A stretch of 8,549 nucleotides of DNA. It comes from Prevotella sp. CAG:891 (GTDB taxonomy: Bacteria > Bacteroidota > Bacteroidia > Bacteroidales > Bacteroidaceae). Shown here one piece after another: positions 1 through 5,995 of the stretch. The stretch's first letter is position 1. The number at the start of each line of letters is the position of its first letter. A program made the position numbers and the translations under genes. Location: contig FR901651.1 in the NCBI GenBank assembly GCA_000437675.1, positions 1 through 8,549 on the forward strand, written 5' to 3'. Below the pieces are notes generated by a model that saw only the letters and a program-made list of their open reading frames with translations, did no database searches and was not told the origin of the DNA.

Positions 1-294
1 TGCGTTTCCGCCAGCCAGTGGGTCGGCGCCCTGCCAACCGCCCTGATGAAGCCCCTTTCGGGCAGCGGCGCACGCGGCATGATGGTCGATGCCATGACCA
101 CCTACGGTGCCGACTCGTTTGTGGGCCGCCTGAGCTGCGTGTTCCAAGGCTCTACCGACACCACCTTCTACATCCTTGCCGTTTACTTCGGTTCCGTAGG
201 CATCAGTCGCACGCGCCATGCCGTGGCCTGCGGCTTGTTGGCCGATTTTGCCGGCATCGTGGCCGCCATCGGCATTTGCTACCTCTTCTTTTAG
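1..294 (+). CDS. Spore maturation (SpmB-type)/nucleoside recognition domain membrane protein, C-terminal fragment
   Basis: The reading frame is open from the first base to a TAG stop and gives the last 97 residues; the start lies outside the window. Visible are a Gly/Ser-rich stretch (ALMKPLSGSGARGMM), then FQGSTDTTFYILAVYFGSVG, then a terminal hydrophobic helix ending in CYLFF. This arrangement resembles the C-terminus of SpmB-like nucleoside recognition ('gate') domain proteins, integral inner-membrane proteins that non-sporulating Bacteroidota also carry, often with SpmA- and SpmB-like halves fused. The family's substrate is not well established, so no transport role is asserted. Whether this copy is an SpmA-SpmB fusion cannot be seen. 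No clear terminator follows it, and the next gene begins 216 bases later behind its own probable promoter. Confidence 0.8.
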   Translation, partial: CVSASQWVGALPTALMKPLSGSGARGMMVDAMTTYGADSFVGRLSCVFQGSTDTTFYILAVYFGSVGISRTRHAVACGLLADFAGIVAAIGICYLFF

Positions 295-372
295 GCCGCT
301 GTCCCTTCCTCCCGGTGGCTTTTGGGCAACAGACGGAACGAGGGTGATTCTTTGATTTTGACGTTAAAATCC

Positions 373-393
373 CCGTAAAGCCGCACATTACGG
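373..393. promoter_or_regulatory. Perfect 6-bp inverted repeat (CCGTAA-N9-TTACGG), possible operator
   Basis: CCGTAA at 373-378 and TTACGG at 388-393 are exact reverse complements separated by nine bases. The dyad centre (about 383) is some 36 bases upstream of the transcription start implied by the -7 box at 405-412, so it occupies the place of the -33 element. That spacing suits a dimeric DNA-binding regulator. A 6-bp dyad can occur by chance in a 200-base gap, so the assignment is tentative. As RNA the stem is too weak, and too poorly followed by T residues, to be a convincing terminator for the upstream gene. Confidence 0.25.
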
Positions 394-404
394 AATATTA
401 TTGC

Positions 405-412
405 TATTTTTG
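405..412 (+). promoter_or_regulatory. Candidate Bacteroidota -7 promoter box (TATTTTTG) for the DUF2723 gene
   Basis: TATTTTTG matches the Bacteroidota primary sigma factor -7 consensus TAnnTTTG at every fixed position. It lies about 100 bases before the DUF2723 start codon, in the largest gap of the window. A start of transcription near 418-420 would give a leader of about 90 nucleotides. No good TTTG -33 element sits 19-21 bases upstream; that space holds an inverted repeat instead. The site is inferred from sequence alone. Confidence 0.45.
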
Positions 413-443
413 CGCATTAACGTGCCTAAAACGGCCAAACATG

Positions 444-497
444 GCTGACAAAGCAGCAAACACAGCTAACAAACAATTCAATCATAGCTAACAAACA
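444..497 (+). repeat. Three short A-rich direct repeats in the leader of the DUF2723 gene
   Basis: AGCTAACAAACA occurs exactly twice (464-475 and 486-497), and a close variant, GCTGACAAAGCA, lies at 444-455. The GCT starts are at 444, 465 and 487, giving steps of 21 and 22 bases, or two helical turns. All three copies lie between the putative transcription start and the ATG at 511. They may be binding sites for a protein on DNA or RNA, or simply an unstructured A-rich leader of the kind that favours translation in Bacteroidota, where Shine-Dalgarno pairing is little used. Confidence 0.6.
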
Positions 498-510
498 GCG
501 TAATTCTCAC

Positions 511-3500
511 ATGAAACAGTACAAATTGGTGAACAACCTTTTGGGTTGGCTCACCTTTGCCATTGCGGCATTCACCTACTGCATGACGGTGGAGCCCACG
601 GCCAGCTTTTGGGATTGCCCTGAGTTCATCACCACGGCTTACAAGCTCGAGGTGGGTCACCCGCCCGGTGCGCCGTTCTTTATGCTCACGGCCAACTTCT
701 TCACACAGTTCACTAACGACCCCGCGCAAGTGGCATTTTGCGTAAACATTATGTCGGCGCTGCTCTCGGCACTGTGTATCCTGTTCCTATTCTGGACCAT
801 TACCCACCTTACACGCATGATTCTGACCGATGGTAAAAACGAGGTGAGCCTTGCCCAAACCATCGTCATCATGGGTAGCGGTTTGGCCGGTGCCCTGGCC
901 TATATCTGGAGCGACACCTTCTGGTATTCGGCCGTCGAAGGCGAAGTTTATGCCTATTCGTCGATGTTTACCGCATTGGTATTCTGGCTCATTCTCAAGT
1001 GGGAAGAACACGCCGACGAACCCCATTCCGACCGTTGGATTATCCTGATTTTCTATCTCACAGGCCTCTCCATCGGTGTTCACCTCCTGAACCTCCTTTG
1101 CTTGCCCGCCATTGCCCTCGTTTACTATTACAAGCGCAATCCGCAGGCCAACCTCAAAGGTTCACTCGTGGCTTTGGCCATCTCCATGCTGCTCGTTGCC
1201 GCTGTGCTCTACGGTGTAGTGCCCGGCGTAGTCAAGGTGGGCGGCTGGTTTGAATGGTTCATGGTCAATACCCTCGGTCTGCCCTTCAACACGGGTATGA
1301 TTCTCTACATTCTGCTGCTCATCGGTGTGGTACTTTCAGCCATTTGGAGCACCACTCGCCACAACCGTTCGCTCACCACGCTGCTTTACGGCCTGAGCGT
1401 AGCCCTGCTGGGCATCCCCTTCATGGGTCACGGTTTCACCTCCTTTATCATCGGTTTGGTGGTATTGGTAGCCCTGGCCATCGTGCTTCGCCTGAAGGAT
1501 AAGGAAGGCAACTACCTGCTCCGCAAGCGCTTCCTGAACACTTCGCTGCTCTGTATGCTGGTGCTCATGATTGGTTACTCATCGTATGCCGTCATCGTGA
1601 TTCGCTCAACGCAGAACACCCCCATGGACCAAAACTCACCCGAGGACATCTTTACCCTCGGCTCGTACATGGGTCGCGAACAGTATGGTAAATACCCCTT
1701 GCTCAAGGGCGAAGCCTTCTGCTCGCAGGAACAGGCTTACATGGCCGGTGCCATTAAGTATGAACACAGCATGCGCACCCAGCGCAAAGAAAAGGCATCG
1801 CCCGACGAAGCCGACCAATACGAAGAAATAGAAGAAACCAGCGGCGTGAAATACCCCGGTGGACTCACCATGCTCTTCCCCCGTATGTGGAGTGCCGATC
1901 ACACGGCACAGTACCAGCAGTGGATGGGCGACATTACAATGAACAACGTCACCTTCAGTACCCCCGAAGGCTACGAAGTGCCGGGACAAATGCCCTCGCA
2001 ACTCGATAACCTCAAGTTCTTCCTGTCGTATCAGGTGAACTTCATGTACTGGCGTTACTTCATGTGGAACTTTGCCGGCCGTCAGAACGACCTGCAGGGT
2101 TTGGGCGAACTCGAACATGGTAACTGGATTACCGGTTTCCCCTTCATCGACAATGCCCTGTATGGCGACCAGAGCCTGCTGCCCGATACGCTCAAGAACA
2201 ACAAGGGACACAACGTCTTCTTCTGTTTGCCCCTGTTGCTCGGTTTGATTGGTCTGTTCTGGCAGGCCTACCGCAGCGAACGCGGTGTACGCCAGTTCTG
2301 GGTGGTGTTCTTCCTCTTCTTCATGACCGGTTTGGCCATTGTGCTTTACCTGAACCAAACCCCCAGCCAGCCGCGTGAACGCGACTACGCTTATGCCGGT
2401 TCGTTCTATGCCTTTGCCATTTGGATTGGTCTGGGCGTTGCAGCCCTGGCCGATGGTTTGCAGCGTGTCATCAAGTCGCCCAAACTGGCCGCAGGTGTTG
2501 CCTCGGTATTGGGCATTCTGGTACCGTTGCAGATGGTGAGCCAAACGTGGGACGATCACGACCGTTCCGGCCGTTACGCTTGCCGCGACTTCGGACTCAA
2601 CTACCTGAACACGCTGCCCGAGGAAGGCAACCCCATCATCTTTACCAACGGTGACAACGACACCTTCCCCCTGTGGTACAACCAGGAAGTTGAGGGTAAC
2701 CGTACCGATGCCCGCGTCTGCAACCTTTCGTACCTGCAAACCGACTGGTACACCGACCAGATGCGCCGTCCGGCCTACGATTCGCCCGCACTCCCCATTA
2801 CCTGGAGCCGCTACTTCTATGTCGACAATGGCAAGCACACGTATTATCCCATACGTCCCGAAGGCAAGGCCATGCTCGATGAAATCAAGAAGAATAACCC
2901 CGGTGTCGATCCTTACGAAGTGTCGTACATCATCGACCATTACGTGAAGAAAGATCAGGGCGGTTATTTCCCCACCGACTCAATGGTTGTGTCTATCGAC
3001 AAGGAAGCCGTGCGTCGCAGTGGCATGTTCCTGCCTATGGGCCCCGACAGCATTCCCGACAAAATGATTATCTCGCTCAAACGTATGGCCGACAAGCGAG
3101 GCGGTCTGTACCGTCAGGACGTGATGATTTACGAAATGCTGGCACACGCCAACTGGAAACGCCCCATGTACATGAGCGTGACCCTCGGTGCCGACAATTA
3201 TGCCGGACTCGAAAATTACCTTGTGCTCGAAGGTTTGGCTTACCGCATCACACCGTTTAACTATGGCGGTATGGGCGTAATCGATGCCGACCTCATGTAT
3301 AAAAATATGATGAACCGCTTTGCTTACGGCAAGGTGAACCAGAAAGACATTTACCTCGACGAAACCGTTGTGCGTATGTGTCGTACTCATCGCCGCATGA
3401 TGAGTATGCTGGCCGACAACCTTGTGCGCAAAGGCGACAAGAAGCGTGCCCTCAACATATTGAACAAGGCCAAGGAAATGTTGCCCGAAAGCACCGTGCC

Positions 3501-3819
3501 CTACACCGACGATGATGCACAACTGGCCACCCTCTGGCTCGAAGCCGGTAACAAGGCCGAAGCTGCTGCTGTTGCCAAGAAAGTGGCAAATTACGACATG
3601 CAGTATCTCAATTACATCAGCTCGCTCGGTCCAGAACGTGTCAACACTTACTCGCGCACCTGCTACTTCTTGGTAACCAGTTTGGTCGAAGTAGTTCGTA
3701 CGCTCAATGAAAGTGGCGACAAGGAAGCCGGAATTTATCAAAAGCGCATTGAGGAAATTTCAAAGTCCGATGCCTTTGCCCTCGGTTTCCACGTTTACCA
3801 GCAGCAAATGCAACGATAA
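511..3819 (+). CDS. DUF2723 family multi-pass membrane protein, probable GT-C-type glycosyltransferase
   Basis: This 1102-residue protein opens with a membrane helix (about 9-27). Next comes the family's signature region: WDCPEF (34-39), with acidic residues in the first external loop as in GT-C enzymes, then GHPPGAP (49-55) and AVEGEVYA (141-148). Roughly ten hydrophobic segments run to residue 363. A soluble, presumably periplasmic block (about 370-565) follows, then about four more helices (568-586, 593-613, 626-648, 658-678) with the conserved NQTPSQPRERDYAYAGSFYA between them. The C-terminal 420 residues are soluble. They include TNGDNDTFPLWYNQE (712-726) and a TPR-like helical end (about 965-1085). 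DUF2723 proteins are typical of Bacteroidota and are now grouped with glycosyltransferases (to my recollection CAZy GT117); donor and acceptor here are unknown. Transfer of a lipid-linked sugar outside the cytoplasmic membrane is inference. The ATG at 511 places the first helix and WDC motif where I recall them in homologues. No Shine-Dalgarno sequence is visible. Confidence 0.9.
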   Translation: MKQYKLVNNLLGWLTFAIAAFTYCMTVEPTASFWDCPEFITTAYKLEVGHPPGAPFFMLTANFFTQFTNDPAQVAFCVNIMSALLSALCILFLFWTITHLTRMILTDGKNEVSLAQTIVIMGSGLAGALAYIWSDTFWYSAVEGEVYAYSSMFTALVFWLILKWEEHADEPHSDRWIILIFYLTGLSIGVHLLNLLCLPAIALVYYYKRNPQANLKGSLVALAISMLLVAAVLYGVVPGVVKVGGWFEWFMVNTLGLPFNTGMILYILLLIGVVLSAIWSTTRHNRSLTTLLYGLSVALLGIPFMGHGFTSFIIGLVVLVALAIVLRLKDKEGNYLLRKRFLNTSLLCMLVLMIGYSSYAVIVIRSTQNTPMDQNSPEDIFTLGSYMGREQYGKYPLLKGEAFCSQEQAYMAGAIKYEHSMRTQRKEKASPDEADQYEEIEETSGVKYPGGLTMLFPRMWSADHTAQYQQWMGDITMNNVTFSTPEGYEVPGQMPSQLDNLKFFLSYQVNFMYWRYFMWNFAGRQNDLQGLGELEHGNWITGFPFIDNALYGDQSLLPDTLKNNKGHNVFFCLPLLLGLIGLFWQAYRSERGVRQFWVVFFLFFMTGLAIVLYLNQTPSQPRERDYAYAGSFYAFAIWIGLGVAALADGLQRVIKSPKLAAGVASVLGILVPLQMVSQTWDDHDRSGRYACRDFGLNYLNTLPEEGNPIIFTNGDNDTFPLWYNQEVEGNRTDARVCNLSYLQTDWYTDQMRRPAYDSPALPITWSRYFYVDNGKHTYYPIRPEGKAMLDEIKKNNPGVDPYEVSYIIDHYVKKDQGGYFPTDSMVVSIDKEAVRRSGMFLPMGPDSIPDKMIISLKRMADKRGGLYRQDVMIYEMLAHANWKRPMYMSVTLGADNYAGLENYLVLEGLAYRITPFNYGGMGVIDADLMYKNMMNRFAYGKVNQKDIYLDETVVRMCRTHRRMMSMLADNLVRKGDKKRALNILNKAKEMLPESTVPYTDDDAQLATLWLEAGNKAEAAAVAKKVANYDMQYLNYISSLGPERVNTYSRTCYFLVTSLVEVVRTLNESGDKEAGIYQKRIEEISKSDAFALGFHVYQQQMQR

Positions 3820-3821
3820 GC

Positions 3822-3908
3822 AAGTAGTGCCGATGCCTTACAGCCTGCAACGCTCCCCCTCCGAAGGTTGGAGCGTGTGCAAGCCGTAGTGCATCGGCAC
3901 ACTTTTTT
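3822..3908 (+). terminator. Long hairpin with T-run after the DUF2723 gene (terminator or attenuator)
   Basis: The outer stem pairs GTGCCGATGC (3827-3836) perfectly with GCATCGGCAC (3891-3900). AAGT at 3822-3825 pairs with ACTT at 3901-3904 across one bulged A. The inner part also pairs imperfectly, including CGCTCC (3851-3856) with GGAGCG (3870-3875), leaving a small loop. Six T residues (3903-3908) follow. The element starts three bases after the DUF2723 stop codon and fits a rho-independent terminator, but at about 83 nucleotides it is much longer than usual. Only 25 bases separate the T-run from the next start codon, so partial readthrough or attenuation is plausible. Confidence 0.75.
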
Positions 3909-3933
3909 GTGATTTTACCACCACACCATTCCC

Positions 3934-4545
3934 ATGATAATCGAACAGCCCGCCTGGTTTCTGCGCTGGTTGTATCCCCACGCGCTGTGGCGGATGAACA
4001 AGCACGAACGCGCCGTTTACCTGACCTTTGACGACGGCCCTATACCCGAGGTAACGCCTTGGGTTCTCGACGTACTCGATCATTACGGCATCAAGGCCAC
4101 CTTTTTCATGGTGGGCGATAACATTCGCAAACATCCCGAAGTGTTCGAAATGGTCAAGGCACGCGGACACAGGCTGGGAAACCACACCTTTAACCACATT
4201 GGCGGATTGCGCCATGGCATCAGCTCGTACGTGCGAAATGTCAACAAGGCCAATGTCTACCTGAAAACCGACCTCTTCCGTCCGCCACACGGATGGATGA
4301 AGTGGGAACAGTACGTCATGGTCAAACAGCGTTACCGCGTGGTGATGTGGGACCTCGTTACGCGCGACTATTCCAAAAACCTGAACGGACGCGACGTGTT
4401 GCTCAACGTCAGAAAGTACGCCCGAAACGGCAGTATCATCACCTTTCACGATTCGCTCAAAAGCCACGACAAGTTGCTCTACGCCCTGCCGCGCGCCATT
4501 GAGTGGCTACAGTCGCAAGGTTATGCGTTTAAAGTTTTCGATTAG
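3934..4545 (+). CDS. NodB-type polysaccharide deacetylase (carbohydrate esterase 4 fold)
   Basis: The 203-residue protein carries the NodB motifs in order: TFDDGP (31-36; D33 expected catalytic base, D34 metal ligand), HTFNH (84-88; H84 and H88 metal ligands), FRPPHG (115-120), WDLVTRDYS (139-147) and IITFHDS (168-174). All expected catalytic and metal residues are present, so an active metal-dependent N- or O-deacetylase of a glycan is likely. The substrate cannot be read from sequence. It is close to a bare catalytic domain: no signal peptide is evident, although an aromatic/hydrophobic N-terminus (AWFLRWLYPHALW) could associate with membrane. It heads a tight unit with ung (29 bases between stop and start). 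The ATG at 3934 leaves about 30 residues before TFDDGP, a usual spacing; M21 would be too close to the first strand. No promoter is evident between the upstream hairpin and this gene. Confidence 0.92.
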   Translation: MIIEQPAWFLRWLYPHALWRMNKHERAVYLTFDDGPIPEVTPWVLDVLDHYGIKATFFMVGDNIRKHPEVFEMVKARGHRLGNHTFNHIGGLRHGISSYVRNVNKANVYLKTDLFRPPHGWMKWEQYVMVKQRYRVVMWDLVTRDYSKNLNGRDVLLNVRKYARNGSIITFHDSLKSHDKLLYALPRAIEWLQSQGYAFKVFD

Positions 4546-4574
4546 CCAGTCAAACCGTTCTTTTGCTTCAGCCA

Positions 4575-5237
4575 ATGCAAGTTCAAATAGAATCCTCGTG
4601 GGCGCAACGTCTTCAAAGCGAATTCGATGCTCCCTACTTCCAGCAACTCACCGATTTCGTGCGCAGCGAATACCGGCAGACCACCTGCTATCCGCCCGGG
4701 CCCGAAATATTCAATGCCTTCAACCTTTGTCCGTTTGAACAAACCAAGGTTGTGCTCATCGGGCAGGACCCCTATCACGGACCCGGACAGGCCGAAGGAC
4801 TTTGCTTTTCGGTGAAGGAAGGGGTGAAGATGCCCCCTTCGCTCGTCAATATTTTCAAAGAAATTGAAGCCGACACCGGACGCCCCATGCCCTCCAACGG
4901 CAGTTTGCGACGCTGGGCCGAACAGGGGGTGCTGCTGCTCAACGCCACCCTTACCGTACGCGCCCATCAGGCAGCCTCGCACCAAGGCAAAGGCTGGGAG
5001 GAGTTTACCGACGCCGTAATCCGCCACCTCAATGCCGAACGACAGCACCTGGTGTTCATTCTGTGGGGCAACTACGCCCAACGCAAAGGCAAGGAAATTG
5101 ACCGTACACGCCACCTTGTGCTCTGTTCGGCGCACCCTTCGCCCCTTTCGGCTTATCACGGATTTTTCGGCAATCACCATTTCACGCTTTGCAACGACTA
5201 CCTCATTCAGCATGGCATTTCGCCCATCAACTGGTAG
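4575..5237 (+). CDS. ung: Uracil-DNA glycosylase, family 1
   Basis: This 220-residue protein excises uracil from DNA, the first step of base-excision repair of deaminated cytosine or misincorporated dUMP, and acts in the cytoplasm. Family-1 motifs are complete: GQDPYHG (63-69, with the water-activating D65), the uracil-pocket strand LLLNATLTV (120-128, N123) and HPSPLSAYHGFFG (187-199, with catalytic H187 and the DNA-intercalating loop). F78 in GLCFSV fits the uracil-stacking Phe. Length is normal for the family. I chose the ATG at 4575 (MQVQIESSW...) because I recall Bacteroidales homologues starting the same way; a TTG at 4563 would add four residues without support. It lies 29 bases after the deacetylase and 55 before DUF3109, on the same strand, so cotranscription is likely. 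The grouping with envelope genes has no obvious functional logic. Confidence 0.97.
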   Translation: MQVQIESSWAQRLQSEFDAPYFQQLTDFVRSEYRQTTCYPPGPEIFNAFNLCPFEQTKVVLIGQDPYHGPGQAEGLCFSVKEGVKMPPSLVNIFKEIEADTGRPMPSNGSLRRWAEQGVLLLNATLTVRAHQAASHQGKGWEEFTDAVIRHLNAERQHLVFILWGNYAQRKGKEIDRTRHLVLCSAHPSPLSAYHGFFGNHHFTLCNDYLIQHGISPINW

Positions 5238-5292
5238 TTCGTTTTTCTCTTTCTGTATTTTTATTGATATCCAAATATTTCACCTCGAAGTT

Positions 5293-5874
5293 ATGATACT
5301 GCAAGTAGGCGACGTAATTCTCACCTCCGAAATTCTGACCGAACATTTTTGCTGCGACCTTGATGCCTGCAAAGGCATTTGCTGCGTTGAAGGCGACAGC
5401 GGAGCCCCCCTTACCCTCGACGAAGTGGGCGAACTCGAAAACGTGCTCGACGATGTGTGGCACGATCTCAGTGCTGCTGCCCAAAGCATCATCGACAGCA
5501 AAGGCGTGGCCTATACCGATAGCGAAGGCGACCTCGTGACTAGCATCGTCAACGGCAAGGACTGCGTGTTCACCTGTTACAGCCCCGAAGGTTGCTGCTT
5601 TTGCGCCACCGACAAGGCCTTTCGCGAAGGTCGCACCCAGTGGTGCAAACCCATATCCTGTGCGCTTTATCCCATTCGCGAAAAACGCTTTGCAGGCGGA
5701 CTCGTAGGGCTGCAATACCACCGTTGGGACATTTGCCGCCCTGCCGTCGAAAACGGTCGTCGCCTGGGTCTTAAAATTTATCAGTTCCTGAAAGACCCCC
5801 TCATTCGTCGTTTCGGCGAGGCGTGGTACAATGAACTCTGCGCCGTGGCCGAACAGGTCAATGCGCAGGAATAA
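5293..5874 (+). CDS. DUF3109 family cysteine-rich protein of unknown function
   Basis: The 193-residue soluble protein contains 14 cysteines. They sit in C20-C21, CKGICC (26-31), CVFTC (91-95), CCFC (101-104), C118, C123 (PISCALYP), C148 (RWDIC) and C183. The CxxxCC cluster and the later Cys groups resemble the CxxCxxCC proteins thought to chelate zinc or iron, so metal or Fe-S binding is likely but unproven. The stretches EGDSGAPL (33-40), EGDLVTSIVNGKDCVFTCY (78-96) and FLKDPLIRRFGEAWYNEL (165-182) match my memory of DUF3109 in Bacteroidota. The frame stays open well upstream into ung, but the family begins at MILQVGDVIL, so the ATG at 5293 is preferred. No signal peptide or membrane helix is seen, so it is presumably cytoplasmic. 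It is last in the unit, with a terminator starting 38 bases after its stop. Confidence 0.88.
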   Translation: MILQVGDVILTSEILTEHFCCDLDACKGICCVEGDSGAPLTLDEVGELENVLDDVWHDLSAAAQSIIDSKGVAYTDSEGDLVTSIVNGKDCVFTCYSPEGCCFCATDKAFREGRTQWCKPISCALYPIREKRFAGGLVGLQYHRWDICRPAVENGRRLGLKIYQFLKDPLIRRFGEAWYNELCAVAEQVNAQE

Positions 5875-5912
5875 GCAGGTGCTGAAAAGAATAAACATTT
5901 GCATACAAAAAG

Positions 5913-5952
5913 CCGGGGGCAGCACCACTCAGTGCTTACAGCCCCCGGTTTT
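5913..5952 (+). terminator. Strong rho-independent terminator after DUF3109
   Basis: CCGGGGGC (5913-5920) pairs perfectly with GCCCCCGG (5941-5948). Inside it AGCAC (5921-5925) pairs with GTGCT (5932-5936) around a six-base loop, leaving TACA (5937-5940) as a one-sided bulge. TTTT follows at 5949-5952. An A-run at 5907-5911 lies just before the stem and could pair with the T-run, so the element could also work in the reverse direction. It ends the deacetylase-ung-DUF3109 unit. Only 43 bases separate it from the flippase start codon. Confidence 0.9.
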
Positions 5953-5995
5953 GTTGCAATAAAGAAACGCATACTTAACACTTATCCCCAATCAC

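Noticed and set aside
1636..2940. A 434-codon open frame on the minus strand inside the DUF2723 gene
   Set aside because: It lies wholly antisense to a clear family member, has no recognisable motifs, and is explained by the skewed codon use of the + strand gene. The long minus-strand frame at 2980-3741 is rejected for the same reason.
4563..4574. TTG start for ung
   Set aside because: It adds four residues not expected in the family, whereas the ATG at 4575 gives the usual N-terminus.
4542..5213. A 223-codon minus-strand frame opposite ung
   Set aside because: It shadows a complete uracil-DNA glycosylase with all catalytic motifs, and the antisense product shows no known domain.
5256..5263. 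TATTTTTA as a promoter for DUF3109
   Set aside because: It matches the -7 consensus except for the last base, but no -33 element lies at the right distance and the gene is closely spaced behind ung, so cotranscription is simpler.
5032..5292. Upstream extension of the DUF3109 frame into ung
   Set aside because: The extra 87 residues overlap ung in another frame and look non-coding; the family starts at the ATG at 5293.
5894..5901. AACATTTG as a promoter for the flippase gene
   Set aside because: It has one mismatch to TAnnTTTG and no -33 partner, and its transcript would run straight into the strong terminator at 5913-5952.
5227..5928. A 233-codon minus-strand frame opposite DUF3109
   Set aside because: It is antisense to the Cys-rich DUF3109 gene, crosses the terminator region and resembles no family I know.
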